Notes: a model not told the origin generated them from the sequence alone. Counted from the stretch's first letter, positions 10,902 through 20,360 are shown. The stretch is DNA of 64,000 nt from Stenotrophomonas sp. SAU14A_NAIMI4_8 (GCF_003086695.1 NZ_CP025999.1:2025680-2089679); one strand, 5' to 3'. Numbers and translations: made by a program.

Positions 10902-12110
10902 TCAATGCGCCCGTACGACGCGTGCAGTGGCCGACGATAGCGGATGGGCGCGCAGTCCGAACAGGGGGCGCAGCCAACGCACGCGGCGGATCAACAGTTC
11001 GTGGATCAACAGGCAGCCACCCACGGTGCCGGCCACCAGCAGCGCCGGTTCCAGCCACGGGCCCAGCTGCAGCGGTCGCAGCGCATACAGCAGCACGATC
11101 AACACGGTCTGGTGCAGGATGTACCAGCTGAACACCGCCTCGCGGCAATAGGCCTGGCCCGGCCACGGGCGCGCCAGCAGCACCCGGGCCCAGCCGAACA
11201 GCGCCAGCAGCATGCACCAGGTGTAGAGCGCCCGACCGACGCGTTCGGTCTGCGCCCATGGCAGCGCCAGAATCCACGGATCAACGTTGCCCACGTCCGG
11301 CAGTCGGGCCAGCGCGCGGATCCCCAACTCCAGGCACAGCCCGAGCACGGCCAGGCCAAGGGTCAGCCGGCGGCCGCGCAGCAGCAGGTCCCAGCCGCGC
11401 TGCCAGCGTGCGGCCAGGAAGCCGCCCAGGAACAGCGGCAGCGACTCGGCGTGCACGTAGACGTCGTCCAGCAACGCATGGGTTGGCGGCCAGCGCGGCA
11501 TCAGTACCAACAGCGCCCAGGCCAGCCAGACCCCCGGCAGCAACAGCAGCGCGGCCCCCAACAGACGGTCGCTCACCTGCAGCGTCGGCAGCGACTTGGC
11601 CACCGGCCGCAGCAGGCTGGCCAGCACCACGGCCAGCACGGTGTAGGGCAGCAGGTAGGCCAAGTACCACAGATGGTTCCAAGTGAAGCCGTACTGGGAG
11701 CCACTGAAGTGCGCGCCCGGCCAGGGGCGGAACTGCCAGTAGCGCCACAGGAACCGTCCCAGCCCCGGCGCCACGTCGCCCTTGTCCAGCGCCTCGCAGT
11801 ACGCCTGCAGCGAGACCACCGCCACGATGCCGAACAGCAGCGGCAGCAGCAGGCGCCAGCAGCGGCGCAGGGTATGCGGCAGGCGGCCCCGGTCGGGCAG
11901 GGACAGGCCCAGGGCCATGCCGCTGATGGCAAACAGCAGCGGCATGCGCCAGCGATTGAGGGCGATCATCGGCCACTGCAGCCAGTGCGCGGTGTAAGCG
12001 CTCTTCAGGTGGAAATCCCAGCCGGCCACGTAGGCCATGGCGGCGTGGTAGAGGATCAGCAGGGCGAAGGCGGCGATGCGCAGGGTGTCCAGATCGTGGT
12101 GTCGGTGCAT
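10902..12110 (-). CDS. membrane acyltransferase (acyltransferase 3 family)
   Basis: A membrane protein of about 402 residues with roughly ten hydrophobic segments. It opens with LDTLRIAAFALLILYHAAMAY, the usual first helix of acyltransferase-3 proteins with the catalytic-type histidine, followed by RMPLLFAISGMALGLSL. These enzymes O-acylate sugars, glycans or lipids at the inner membrane. I chose MHRHHDLD at 12110; MPIAMHRHH at 12122 is equally possible, as neither has a strong ribosome site. It is divergent from the LytTR regulator gene at 12263, and the shared gap holds regularly spaced direct repeats, so that regulator may control it. The phosphatase gene follows directly. Confidence 0.87.
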   Translation of the reverse strand: MHRHHDLDTLRIAAFALLILYHAAMAYVAGWDFHLKSAYTAHWLQWPMIALNRWRMPLLFAISGMALGLSLPDRGRLPHTLRRCWRLLLPLLFGIVAVVSLQAYCEALDKGDVAPGLGRFLWRYWQFRPWPGAHFSGSQYGFTWNHLWYLAYLLPYTVLAVVLASLLRPVAKSLPTLQVSDRLLGAALLLLPGVWLAWALLVLMPRWPPTHALLDDVYVHAESLPLFLGGFLAARWQRGWDLLLRGRRLTLGLAVLGLCLELGIRALARLPDVGNVDPWILALPWAQTERVGRALYTWCMLLALFGWARVLLARPWPGQAYCREAVFSWYILHQTVLIVLLYALRPLQLGPWLEPALLVAGTVGGCLLIHELLIRRVRWLRPLFGLRAHPLSSATARVVRAH

Positions 12111-12177
12111 GGCGATGGGCATCAGGGGGACGCTGCACCTTCGCTGGCCAACCATCACTGCGCCAGCTGAAAGGGCG

Positions 12178-12259
12178 CAATGGCGGGCGTTCTGGGCCCA
12201 ATGGCGGGGCCGCAGGGACCAATGGCCGATGCGGGCGGGGGCGGATGGGCAACAATGGC
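12178..12259. promoter_or_regulatory. direct CAATGGC repeats, 21-bp period, candidate LytTR operator
   Basis: CAATGGC occurs at 12178, 12199, 12220 and 12253. The first three are exactly 21 bp apart, which is two helical turns. They lie in the shared promoter region of the acyltransferase gene and the LytTR regulator gene. LytTR proteins typically bind direct repeats about 21 bp apart, so this is a likely autoregulatory operator. The binding itself is inferred. Confidence 0.55.
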
Positions 12260-12262
12260 GGC

Positions 12263-13159
12263 ATGGAAAATGGAGATCCGGCGGCACGTGCCGCTGCAAC
12301 CGCCCAAGTGGCGTATAGACCCGGCAAGGACGTGATGTTCTGGTCGCTGCTGTTCCTGTGTACCGCCGCGGGCAACGTGCTGGCGCAGTGGATGCGGGCG
12401 GTGCGTGATGCGCAGCCCTTCGCCGGGCTGGGCACCTCCATCGAGGAGTTCAGCAGCGCGCTGGCAACCCTGGGGCTGCTGATGCTGCTGCAGGCGGCGG
12501 CCCGCCGGTGGCCGTTGCATGCCGATACCTGGCGGCGCCGGATCGGCTTCTATGTGCTGGGCGGCATCGCCTGGTGGCTGCTGCATGTCAGCGCCATGGT
12601 GCTGCTGCGCAAACTGGCCTTCGCCCTGGCAGGCCAGCACTACGTCTATGGTGACTGGCCGGCGCAGTGGTTCTACGAGTTCTTCAAGGACGTGCAGACC
12701 TACAGCCTGCTGGTGATCGCCGTGCATGCCGTGGCCTGGTTCGGCCGCCAGCGGCAAGGCGAGGCGCACCTGCTGGCGCCGCCCGACGAAGGCCCGCCGG
12801 TGGAACCGGTCGAGCGCCCGCAGCATTTCCTGGTGCGCAAGCTGGGCAAGGAGTTCCTGCTGGCCACGGCCGATGTGGAATACGCCCAGGCCGCCGGCAA
12901 CTATGTGAACCTGCGGGTGCGCGGGCATGACTACCCGCTGCGGATCACCATGGCGGCGCTGGAGCAGCGGCTGGACCCGGCCGTGTTCCTGCGGCCGCAC
13001 CGAAGCTGGCTGATCCACCGCGACCAGCTGCGCTCGATCGAGCCGCTGGACGGCGGCGAGGCCCTGCTGCACATGGCGGACGGGGCCAGGGTGCCGTGCA
13101 GCCGGCGGCAGTTGCCGCTGCTGCGGCAGGCGCTGGGCGCTTTGCACGGGGGGGGGTAG
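12263..13159 (+). CDS. membrane-anchored LytTR-family transcriptional regulator
   Basis: A 298-residue protein. The N-terminal ~165 residues hold about four membrane helices (FWSLLFLCTAAGNVLAQW; ALATLGLLMLLQAAAR; FYVLGGIAWWLLHVSAMVLL; YSLLVIAVHAVAWF). The C-terminal ~100 residues are a LytTR DNA-binding domain (HFLVRKLGKEFLLATADVEY; VFLRPHRSWLIHRDQ). It therefore lacks a receiver domain, and the membrane part probably acts as the sensor. I chose the ATG at 12263, since the upstream in-frame part (MGNNGG) lies inside the CAATGGC repeats. The TAG stop is part of a SMAG GTAG. The divergent acyltransferase gene is the obvious target. Confidence 0.88.
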   Translation: MENGDPAARAAATAQVAYRPGKDVMFWSLLFLCTAAGNVLAQWMRAVRDAQPFAGLGTSIEEFSSALATLGLLMLLQAAARRWPLHADTWRRRIGFYVLGGIAWWLLHVSAMVLLRKLAFALAGQHYVYGDWPAQWFYEFFKDVQTYSLLVIAVHAVAWFGRQRQGEAHLLAPPDEGPPVEPVERPQHFLVRKLGKEFLLATADVEYAQAAGNYVNLRVRGHDYPLRITMAALEQRLDPAVFLRPHRSWLIHRDQLRSIEPLDGGEALLHMADGARVPCSRRQLPLLRQALGALHGGG

Positions 13160-13243
13160 AGGCGACTGTCAGTCGACTTGCGCGCGCAGCGCGGGCTCCA
13201 GCACAACCTGAACGGAGAGCAGTCGACTGACAGTCGACTCTAC
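13156..13243. repeat. facing pair of SMAG palindromes
   Basis: GTAGAGGCGACTGTCAGTCG at 13156 faces an inverted copy ending CTAC at 13243 (GTAGAGTCGACTGTCAGTCG on the minus strand). The first GTAG contains the stop codon of the LytTR gene. The pair can form a larger hairpin across the gap before prfB. Confidence 0.85.
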
Positions 13244-13358
13244 CAAGACCCGGGTCGGCCCCGGCGTCGGCGCGAGCGGGCGGGGGAGCGGGCCTCATGC
13301 CGGGAACCGCGGCCTGCGGTATCATATGCAGTCATCTATTTAGTGCATAACCGCCGAC

Positions 13359-14484
13359 ATGATCGAACTGAATCCTGTCCGCCAGCGCATCGCCGATCTG
13401 ACCGATCGTGTGGTGTCGCTCAGGGGGTATCTTTGACTACGACGCCAAGAAAGAGCGTCTTGAAGAAGTAACGCGGGAGCTGGAAAGCCCCGACGTCTGG
13501 AACAACGCCGAGTACGCGCAGAACCTGGGCCGCGAGCGCTCCAGCCTGGAAAAGACCGTGGGCGGCATCGCCTCGGTGCTGGATGGCCTGACCGACGCGA
13601 CCGAGCTGCTGGAACTGGCTGAATCCGAACAGGACGAAGATACCGCCCTGGCCGTGGTCGCCGATCTGGACAAGCACCAGGCGCACGTGGAGAAGCTGGA
13701 ATTCCAGCGCATGTTCTCCGGTGAGATGGACAATGCGGCGGCCTTCGTCGACATCCAGGCCGGTGCCGGTGGCACCGAAGCCCAGGACTGGGCCGAAATC
13801 CTGCTGCGCATGTACCTGCGCTGGTGTGAATCGCGCGGTTGGAAAACCGAGCTGATGGAAGTGTCCGGCGGCGACGTCGCGGGCATCAAGTCGGCCACCC
13901 TGCGCGTGGAAGGCGATTACGCCTATGGCTGGCTGAAGACCGAGACCGGCGTGCACCGCCTGGTGCGCAAGTCGCCGTTCGACTCGGACAACCGCCGCCA
14001 CACCAGCTTCACCTCGGTGTTCGTGTCGCCGGAAATCGATGACAACATCGATATCACCATCAACCCGGCCGATCTGCGTACCGACGTGTACCGCTCGTCC
14101 GGTGCCGGTGGCCAGCACGTGAACAAGACCGAGTCGGCGGTGCGTATCACCCACATCCCGACCAACATCGTTGTGGCCTGCCAGACCGGCCGCAGCCAGC
14201 ACCAGAACCGCGACAATGCGATGAAGATGCTGGCCGCCAAGCTGTACGAGCTGGAGATCCAGAAGCGCAACGCTGAAAAGGATGCGGTGGAAGCCACCAA
14301 GTCCGACATCGGTTGGGGCAGCCAGATCCGCAACTACGTGCTCGACCAGAGCCGTATCAAGGACCTGCGCACCGGCATTGAACGTTCGGACACGCAGAAG
14401 GTGCTGGACGGCGACCTGGACGAGTTCGTCGAGGCCAGCCTGAAGGCCGGCCTGGCCGTGGGTTCCAAGCGCATCGATGCCTGA
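13359..14484 (+). CDS. prfB: peptide chain release factor 2, with programmed +1 frameshift
   Basis: RF2 terminates translation at UGA and UAA. Reading starts at the ATG at 13359 and meets an in-frame TGA at 13434 after 25 codons. The slippery CTT (13431-13433) followed by TGA C, with a Shine-Dalgarno-like AGGGGG four bases upstream, is the classic RF2 autoregulatory frameshift. Reading resumes at GAC (13435) and gives about 374 residues, near the usual 365. The recognition motif SPF ([12 protein letters not shown]) and the catalytic GGQ ([16 protein letters not shown]) are both present. In Xanthomonas prfB lies between recJ and lysS, as here. This is not a broken gene. Confidence 0.97.
13421..13437 (+). 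promoter_or_regulatory. prfB recoding site
   Basis: CAGGGGGTATCTTTGAC contains the anti-Shine-Dalgarno-binding AGGGGG, a short spacer, the slippery CTT codon and the UGA stop followed by C. When RF2 is scarce the ribosome shifts +1 and completes RF2, so the protein limits its own synthesis. This is established for the family. Confidence 0.95.
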
Positions 14485-14529
14485 TCGGCGCGCCTGCGCG
14501 GATATCATCGTCTCCTGCAACGGGGGGCG

Positions 14530-15312
14530 ATGATGCGCAGCGAAGGTGAACGCAAGGAACTGGGCGGCTTCCTGAAGGCCTGCCGCGCCCGTGTCGACCC
14601 CGCCACGCTCGGCCTGCCGGCCGGGCGCCGGCGCACCCCGGGCCTGAAGCGCGAGGAAGTGGCGCTGGCCATCGGGGTCAGCGTGAGCTGGTACACCTGG
14701 ATCGAACAGGGCCGCGAAGTGCGGGCCTCGCCGGAAGTGCTGGAGCGCCTGGCCAAGGTGCTGCGCCTGAGCGATGACGAGCGCGCCTACGCGTTTGCGC
14801 TGTCCGGTTATGGCGTGCCACTGGAATCGCCAGACGAAAGCGTGACCGACGGCCTGCGCCAGCTGGTGGAGGCGATGCAGCCGATCCCGGCCTACGTGCG
14901 CAGTACCCGCTTCGACATCCTGGCCTGGAACCCGGCCATCGCCGAGCTGTTCGTGGATTACAGCCAGTTTCCGCCGTACGAGCGCAACACGCTGCGGCTG
15001 ATGTTCCTGTACGCGCCGTACCGCACGTTGATTCTCAACTGGGAAGAGATGACCCGTGGCCTGCTGGCCGGGTTCCGTGCAGCAATGGCGCAGGCGCCGG
15101 ACAAGGCGCCGTTCCTGGCACTGGTCGAGGACCTTGCTGCCCACAGCGAGGAGTTCCGGCTGTGGTGGCCGGAGCACGATGTACGTCGCTTCGACGAGGG
15201 TGCGAAGAAGCTGAACCACCCCGTGCATGGGTTGCTGGACCTGCAGTACGTCGCGCTGGTGCCGGAGAGCCGGCATGACCTTTCGCTGGTGACCTACCTG
15301 CCGCGGAAGTAG
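14530..15312 (+). CDS. XRE-family regulator with MmyB-like ligand domain
   Basis: A protein of 260 residues, starting at ATGATG (14530 or 14533). An N-terminal helix-turn-helix (residues ~10-75: ELGGFLKACRAR; TPGLKREEVALAIGVSVSWYTWIEQGR) is followed by an MmyB-like domain (PAYVRSTRFDILAWNPAIAELF; EFRLWWPEHDVR; LVTYLPRK), thought to bind a fatty-acid-like or flavin-like ligand. Regulators of this type usually control a neighbouring dehydrogenase or reductase; none is adjacent here. Its last 85 codons are included in a ~950-bp tandem duplication, but the gene itself is intact. Confidence 0.87.
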   Translation: MMRSEGERKELGGFLKACRARVDPATLGLPAGRRRTPGLKREEVALAIGVSVSWYTWIEQGREVRASPEVLERLAKVLRLSDDERAYAFALSGYGVPLESPDESVTDGLRQLVEAMQPIPAYVRSTRFDILAWNPAIAELFVDYSQFPPYERNTLRLMFLYAPYRTLILNWEEMTRGLLAGFRAAMAQAPDKAPFLALVEDLAAHSEEFRLWWPEHDVRRFDEGAKKLNHPVHGLLDLQYVALVPESRHDLSLVTYLPRK

Positions 15313-15390
15313 GGGGTGTTCGGCAGGGCTTGCAGCCCTGCACCTGCTGCGATCAACGTCAAAAGCCAGAGCGGGTTTCCGTGGTTGGGC

Positions 15391-15566
15391 GGGGCGGTGT
15401 CGGATTGCGGGGACGCCGCAAGTACCCCTCCGGGGCCCGGCCCAGCCGCTGGCGGCTGTGCGTTCGGGCGCTTGCGAAGCAGTGCTTCGCAAACAAAGCG
15501 CCCTCACCCTTGTAGGCTTGGCAGCCGCATCCATGCGGCTGACACCCCGCAATCCGACACCGCCCC
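15391..15566. repeat. long-armed inverted repeat, 22-bp arms (copy 1)
   Basis: GGGGCGGTGTCGGATTGCGG at 15391 and its exact complement ending at 15566 enclose about 130 bp. The interior includes a small GCTTGCGAAGCAGTGCTTCGC palindrome. Both arms are perfect over 22 bp. There is no open reading frame of note inside. The same structure recurs at 16339-16514. Confidence 0.85.
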
Positions 15567-15818
15567 ACCTCGGACAGATTCCCGCGATCTGCCGGTACTG
15601 CACGGGGTCGGATCCCGTTGCTGCGCAACGGGCCCCGACCCCAGATTGATTTCGATGTCTGACAGATTCATCCACGCATGGCGTGGATCTACTGTGTCGA
15701 CCAAGGTCGACAGCTACTCGAGCACATCCCCGTTCCGACGGACCCCGTGCCGACCAACGGTCGGCACCCACCACCAGCAGCGTCATGCCGTTCCGACAGA
15801 TCGCGAGAAACTGTCAAA

Positions 15819-15922
15819 GGCGGGGCGGTGTGGGTAGGCAGGACCGCAGGCGCCATGGATGGCGCCTACGAGCCCCCATGGATGGGTTAACGGCGTGTCC
15901 TGCCTACCCACACCGCCCCGCC
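15819..15922. repeat. long-armed inverted repeat, 26-bp arms, with GGCGCCATGGATGGCGCC core (copy 1)
   Basis: The arms 15819-15844 (GGCGGGGCGGTGTGGGTAGG...) and 15897-15922 are perfect complements over 26 bp. The loop carries GGCGCCATGGATGGCGCC (15849-15866) followed by TACGAGC. The same core and TACGAGC tail occur in an otherwise different inverted repeat at 58821-58920. Confidence 0.88.
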
Positions 15923-16004
15923 ATCCCACGCAATGCCCGCATTTGACGTTGCCGTTGCCGTTGCTCCGGCTTTGGCTCGCAGCAGGTGCAGGGCTGCAAG
16001 CCCT

Positions 16005-16260
16005 TGGCCTGCTGGCCGGGTTCCGTGCAGCAATGGCGCAGGCGCCGGACAAGGCGCCGTTCCTGGCACTGGTCGAGGACCTTGCTGCCCACAGCGAGGA
16101 GTTCCGGCTGTGGTGGCCGGAGCACGATGTACGTCGCTTCGACGAGGGTGCGAAGAAGCTGAACCACCCCGTGCATGGGTTGCTGGACCTGCAGTACGTC
16201 GCGCTGGTGCCGGAGAGCCGGCATGACCTTTCGCTGGTGACCTACCTGCCGCGGAAGTAG
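16005..16260 (+). pseudogene. duplicated 3' fragment of the MmyB-type regulator
   Basis: Residues from LLAGFRAAMAQAPDKAPF to the stop (LVTYLPRK) repeat the last 85 codons of the gene ending at 15312, with no HTH domain, ribosome site or start of its own. It is a by-product of the tandem duplication. The frame is open upstream into non-coding repeat DNA, but that extension matches nothing. Confidence 0.85.
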
Positions 16261-16338
16261 GGGGTGTTCGGCAGGGCTTGCAGCCCTGCACCTGCTGCGA
16301 TCAACGTCAAAAGCCAGAGCGGGTTTCCGTGGTTGGGC

Positions 16339-16514
16339 GGGGCGGTGTCGGATTGCGGGGACGCCGCAAGTACCCCTCCGGGGCCCGGCCCAGCCGCTGG
16401 CGGCTGTGCGTTCGGGCGCTTGCGAAGCAGTGCTTCGCAAACAAAGCGCCCTCACCCTTGTAGGCTTGGCAGCCGCATCCATGCGGCTGACACCCCGCAA
16501 TCCGACACCGCCCC
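16339..16514. repeat. long-armed inverted repeat, 22-bp arms (copy 2)
   Basis: The copy of 15391-15566 inside the second unit of the tandem duplication, with both arms intact. Confidence 0.85.
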
Positions 16515-16766
16515 ACCTCGGACAGATTCCCGCGATCTGCCGGTACTGCACGGGGTCGGATCCGGTTGCTGCGCAACGGGCCCCGACCCCAGATTGATTT
16601 CGATGTCTGACAGATTCATCCACGCATGGCGTGGATCTACTGTGTCGACCAAGGTCGACAGCTACCCGAGCACATCCCCGTTCCGACGGACCCCGTGCCG
16701 ACCAACGGTCGGCACCCACCACCAGCAGCGTCATGCCGTTCCGACAGATCGCGAGAAACTGTCAAA

Positions 16767-16870
16767 GGCGGGGCGGTGTGGGTAGGCAGGACCGCAGGCG
16801 CCATGGATGGCGCCTACGAGCCCCCATGGATGGGTTAACGGCGTGTCCTGCCTACCCACACCGCCCCGCC
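16767..16870. repeat. long-armed inverted repeat with GGCGCCATGGATGGCGCC core (copy 2)
   Basis: The copy of 15819-15922 inside the second unit of the tandem duplication, with both 26-bp arms intact. Confidence 0.85.
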
Positions 16871-17090
16871 ATCCCACGGAATGCCAGCATTTGACGTTGC
16901 CGTTGCCGTTGCCGTTGCTCCGGCTTTGGCTCGCAGCAGGTGCAGGGCTGCAAGCCCTGCCGTACCCCCCCTATACAGGTAAGTGCAGGTCACAGGATAA
17001 GCAGACGCCTTGTTGCTGCCCTCGAACAGGTCCACATTCCTGTGCAGGACACGGGCTGCCCGCCCGCTGTCGAGACAACAGGAGACCTGC

Positions 17091-18476
17091 ATGTCCGCTG
17101 CCCCCACTACCGCCATCTCCCGCGATCCGGCCACCGCCCAGGTGATCGCCGAGCACCCCTTCGCCAGCGCTACCGAACTGGAAACGATCCTGCAGCGCGG
17201 CCAGGCCGGCTTCGCCGCCTGGAGCGGCTACACCCTGGAACAGCGTGCGGGTGTCCTGCGCGCCATGGCCGCGGTGCTGCGCCGTGACCGCGAACCGCTG
17301 GCCGCGCTGGCCACCGCCGAAATGGGCAAGGTGCAGGCCGAGGCCCTGGCCGAGATCGAGAAATGCGCCGTGCTGTGCGACTGGTACGCCGAGCACGGCG
17401 CGCCGTTCCTGCGCGATGAACCGACCCAGGTGCCGGGTGACCAGGCCTATGTGTCCTACCTGCCGCTGGGCGTGGTGCTGGGCATCATGCCGTGGAATTT
17501 CCCGTACTGGCAGGTGATGCGCGCGGCAGTGCCGATCCTGATGGGCGGCAACGGCTTCCTGCTGAAGCCGGCCGAGAACATCGTCGGTACCGCGCTGCTG
17601 CTCGACGCGGCCTGGCGTGAGGCCGGGCTGCCGGAAGGCACGTTCATCGCCGCCAACATCAGCCGCGAGGGCACCAGTGCCGCGATTGCCGACGATCGCA
17701 TTGCCGCCGTCACCCTCACCGGCAGCGTGGCCGCCGGCCGCAGCATCGCCGCTCAGGCCGGGCAGGCGCTCAAGAAAGTGGTACTGGAACTGGGCGGCTC
17801 GGACCCGTTCATCGTGCTGGCCGATGCCGATCTGGATGCCGCCGTGGACGCGGCCGTGGCCTCGCGCTTCCAGAACACCGGGCAGGTCTGCATTGCCGGC
17901 AAGCGCATCATCGTCGAAGAGGCGGTCTACGACCGGTTCGTGGCGCAGTTCTGCCAGAAGGTGCAGGCGCTGACCGTCGGCGATGGGCGCGAGCCGGGCA
18001 ACCGCATCGGCCCGATGGCCCGCCAGGACCTGCTGGACCAGCTGCATGCGCAGGTGCAGGCGTCGGTGGACGCCGGTGCCCAGCTGCGGGTGGGCGGCCA
18101 TCAGCTGGATCGCCCCGGTGCCTTCTACGCCCCGACGGTGCTGGTGGATGTCGAGCCGGGCATGCAGGCCTTCGATACCGAAACCTTCGGCCCGGTGGCT
18201 TCGATCAGCCGCGCCCGCAATGCCGACCATGCGGTGGAGCTGGCCAACCAGAGCGAGTTCGGCCTGAGCGGCAACCTGTGGAGCGGCGACCGCGCGAGGG
18301 CCATGCAGCTGGCCCGCCGGCTGCAGACCGGTGGCGTGTTCGTCAACGGCTTCTCGGCGTCCGACCCGCGCGTGCCGATTGGCGGGGTGAAGAAGAGTGG
18401 CTTCGGCCGCGAGCTCTCGCACTTCGGCATCCGTGAGTTCGTCAACGCGCAGACGGTCTGGTTCGACAAGCGTTGA
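17091..18476 (+). CDS. NAD(P)-dependent aldehyde dehydrogenase, succinate-semialdehyde type
   Basis: A 461-residue aldehyde dehydrogenase. The start at 17091 is preceded by AGGAGACCTGC, a good ribosome site, and gives the family length. Active-site features are the MPWNFPYWQ motif (residues 133-141), the general base Glu233 in LELGGSDPF and the nucleophile Cys267 in [11 protein letters not shown]. Length and motifs are closest to the Sad/YneI group, which oxidises succinate semialdehyde to succinate in GABA and related catabolism, but the substrate is inferred. It precedes the acetolactate synthase gene by 62 bp in the same direction and may be co-transcribed with it. Confidence 0.88.
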   Translation: MSAAPTTAISRDPATAQVIAEHPFASATELETILQRGQAGFAAWSGYTLEQRAGVLRAMAAVLRRDREPLAALATAEMGKVQAEALAEIEKCAVLCDWYAEHGAPFLRDEPTQVPGDQAYVSYLPLGVVLGIMPWNFPYWQVMRAAVPILMGGNGFLLKPAENIVGTALLLDAAWREAGLPEGTFIAANISREGTSAAIADDRIAAVTLTGSVAAGRSIAAQAGQALKKVVLELGGSDPFIVLADADLDAAVDAAVASRFQNTGQVCIAGKRIIVEEAVYDRFVAQFCQKVQALTVGDGREPGNRIGPMARQDLLDQLHAQVQASVDAGAQLRVGGHQLDRPGAFYAPTVLVDVEPGMQAFDTETFGPVASISRARNADHAVELANQSEFGLSGNLWSGDRARAMQLARRLQTGGVFVNGFSASDPRVPIGGVKKSGFGRELSHFGIREFVNAQTVWFDKR

Positions 18477-18538
18477 CACCCGGCTCTCATCCCACCTGCA
18501 ACCATTCCCCCACAGTCCAGCGAAAGGACGGCATTCCG

Positions 18539-20179
18539 ATGTCCAAGGGTTCAGATCTGCTTGTCGCCGCACTTGAGAACGAAGGCGTCGAGCGTATTTT
18601 CGGTATTCCCGGCGAAGAAAACCTCGACGTGGTCGAGTCGCTTCGCCATTCCAGCATCGAGCTGGTCATCACCCGCCACGAACAGGCGGCGGTGTTCATG
18701 GCCGCCACCTATGGCCGCCTGACCGGCAAGCCGGGCGTGTGCCTGGCCACGCTGGGCCCGGGTGCGCTGAATTTCACCACCGGCGCTGCTTACGCGCTGT
18801 TGGGCGCCTGGCCGGTGATCATGATCACCGGGCAGAAGGGCATCGTGGCCAGCAAGCAGGCGCGGTTCCAGATCGTGGATATCGTCAGCACCATGAAGCC
18901 GCTGACCAAGCTGGCGCGGCAGATCGTGTCGGCGCGCACGATCCCGACCATCGTGCGCGAGGCGTTCCGGGTGGCCCAGGAAGAGCGCCCCGGCCCGGTG
19001 CTGCTGGAACTGCCCGAGGACATCGCCGCCACCGAGGTGGAAGGGGTATCGCTCATTCCCACCCACGCGGTGGATCGGCCCATTGCCAGCCCCGAAGCGC
19101 TGGACCGGGCGGCGCAGCTCATCCGCGCGGCGAAGCGGCCGCTGCTGATGATCGCCTCGGCGGCCTCGCGGCCGCAGTCCAGCGAGGCGCTGTCGGCCTT
19201 CGTGCTGCGCGCGGGCATTCCGTTCTTCACCACGCAGATGGGCAAGGGCGCGGTGGCCGGCGGCTCGGGCCTGTACATGGGCACGGCCGCGCTGACCGAG
19301 CGCGACTACGTGCACATGGCCATCGACCAGGCCGATGTGATCGTGACCATCGGCCACGAGGTGACCGAGAAGCCGCCGTTCGTGATGCGTCCCGGTGGCC
19401 CCACGGTCATTCATATCGGCTACTCGCAGGCGGCGGTGGAGCAGGTGTACTTCCCGCAGGTGGAAGTGATCGGCGACATCGGACGCTCGCTGACCCAGCT
19501 GGCCGATCGCATCGAGGGCCAGGTGCCGCATGCCGATGCGCTGCTGCCGCTGCGCGCGACCATCCTGGACCACCTGGCCGACCGCGCCGAGGAGCCGGGC
19601 TTCACCCCGCAGCGGCTGGTGCATGACGTGCGCCAGGTGATGCCGCCGGACGGCATCGTGGCGCTGGACAACGGCATGTACAAGATCTGGTTTGCGCGCA
19701 ATTACCGCACCCAGGTGGCCAATACGCTGCTGCTGGACAATGCGCTGGCGACCATGGGCGCGGGCCTGCCGTCGGCGATCATGGCCTCGATCCTGTATCC
19801 GCAGCGGCGGGTGCTGGCGGTATGTGGCGATGGCGGTTTCATGATGAACAGCCAAGAGCTGGAGACCGCCCGACGGCTGGGCCTGAACCTGGTGGTGCTG
19901 ATCCTCAACGATGGGGCCTACGGCATGATCCGCTGGAAGCAGGCGGTGGATGGTTTCACCGACTACGGCATGACCTTCAGCAACCCCGATTTCGTGAAGT
20001 ACGCGCAGGCCTATGGCTGCAAGGGCCATGAGGTGACAGCCATCGAGCAGTTCATTCCGACCCTGGAGGCGGCCTTCAACGAGGGCGGGGTGCACCTGGT
20101 ATCGGTGCCGGTGGATTACTCGGAAAACCAGCGGGTGCTGGTGGACGAACTGCGGCAGGCGTTTCCCGGGAACGGTTGA
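18539..20179 (+). CDS. acetolactate synthase, catabolic (AlsS/BudB-like), TPP-dependent
   Basis: A 546-residue thiamine-diphosphate enzyme that joins two pyruvates to acetolactate. The start follows GAAAGGACGGCATTCCG. Features: [15 protein letters not shown] at the N-terminus, the activating Glu48 in [10 protein letters not shown], a central domain (residues ~190-330) and the TPP/Mg motif [15 protein letters not shown] ... [13 protein letters not shown]. The single-chain form, with no ilvN-type regulatory subunit nearby, suggests a catabolic rather than branched-chain biosynthetic enzyme. No acetolactate decarboxylase gene is adjacent, so acetoin formation would need genes elsewhere. Other TPP enzymes such as glyoxylate carboligase are less likely. 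Confidence 0.87.
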   Translation: MSKGSDLLVAALENEGVERIFGIPGEENLDVVESLRHSSIELVITRHEQAAVFMAATYGRLTGKPGVCLATLGPGALNFTTGAAYALLGAWPVIMITGQKGIVASKQARFQIVDIVSTMKPLTKLARQIVSARTIPTIVREAFRVAQEERPGPVLLELPEDIAATEVEGVSLIPTHAVDRPIASPEALDRAAQLIRAAKRPLLMIASAASRPQSSEALSAFVLRAGIPFFTTQMGKGAVAGGSGLYMGTAALTERDYVHMAIDQADVIVTIGHEVTEKPPFVMRPGGPTVIHIGYSQAAVEQVYFPQVEVIGDIGRSLTQLADRIEGQVPHADALLPLRATILDHLADRAEEPGFTPQRLVHDVRQVMPPDGIVALDNGMYKIWFARNYRTQVANTLLLDNALATMGAGLPSAIMASILYPQRRVLAVCGDGGFMMNSQELETARRLGLNLVVLILNDGAYGMIRWKQAVDGFTDYGMTFSNPDFVKYAQAYGCKGHEVTAIEQFIPTLEAAFNEGGVHLVSVPVDYSENQRVLVDELRQAFPGNG

Positions 20180-20202
20180 CGATTACCGGCGCCCGGGATC
20201 TG

Positions 20203-20255
20203 GTAGGTGTCGACCTTGGTCGACACAGAGAACGCCAACCAAGGTTGGCGGCTAC
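20203..20255. repeat. facing SMAG palindromes upstream of lysS
   Basis: GTAGGTGTCGACCTTGGTCG at 20203 faces an inverted GCCAACC-type copy ending CTAC at 20255. They sit between the acetolactate synthase gene and lysS. Confidence 0.85.
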
Positions 20256-20360
20256 CGGGGCGGGGGCGCTGCCGGGGCCGGGGCAGGGCGGTTTTGGTAT
20301 GCTGTGCAACCGGCTGTGCCGGCGCAGCATCCCCCCTCACTACACGATTCCCGCAGATCC

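Larger units (their letters stand above)
15057..16958. repeat. ~950-bp tandem duplication (15057-16004 and 16005-16958)
   Basis: Two head-to-tail copies, 948 and 954 bp long. Each starts with TGGCCTGCTGGCCGG inside the 3' part of the MmyB-type regulator and ends at GCAGGGCTGCAAGCCCT. The 6-bp difference is one extra CCGTTG unit near 16910. Only a few substitutions are visible (for example CCCGTTG at 15613 against CCGGTTG at 16561), so the event is recent. Each copy carries the end of the regulator, a SMAG palindrome, a GGGGTC hairpin (15604-15642, 16552-16590) and two long-armed inverted repeats. The only gene remnant downstream of the regulator is the fragment in copy 2. Confidence 0.95.

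Noticed and set aside
13359..13436. A truncated 25-codon ORF or frameshifted prfB pseudogene
   Set aside because: The stop is the programmed RF2 recoding site with all its parts intact.
13420..15786. A 788-codon open frame on the minus strand opposite prfB and the regulator
   Set aside because: It is antisense to two well-supported genes, has low-complexity His/Gln/Arg-rich composition typical of GC-rich antisense frames, and runs into repeat DNA. The same applies to long antisense frames over recJ (4797-6854), acnB (38194-39777) and the cheR-MCP region (55149-58466).
16005..16260. A separate short gene repeating the end of the MmyB-type regulator
   Set aside because: It has no start or HTH and exists only because of the tandem duplication.
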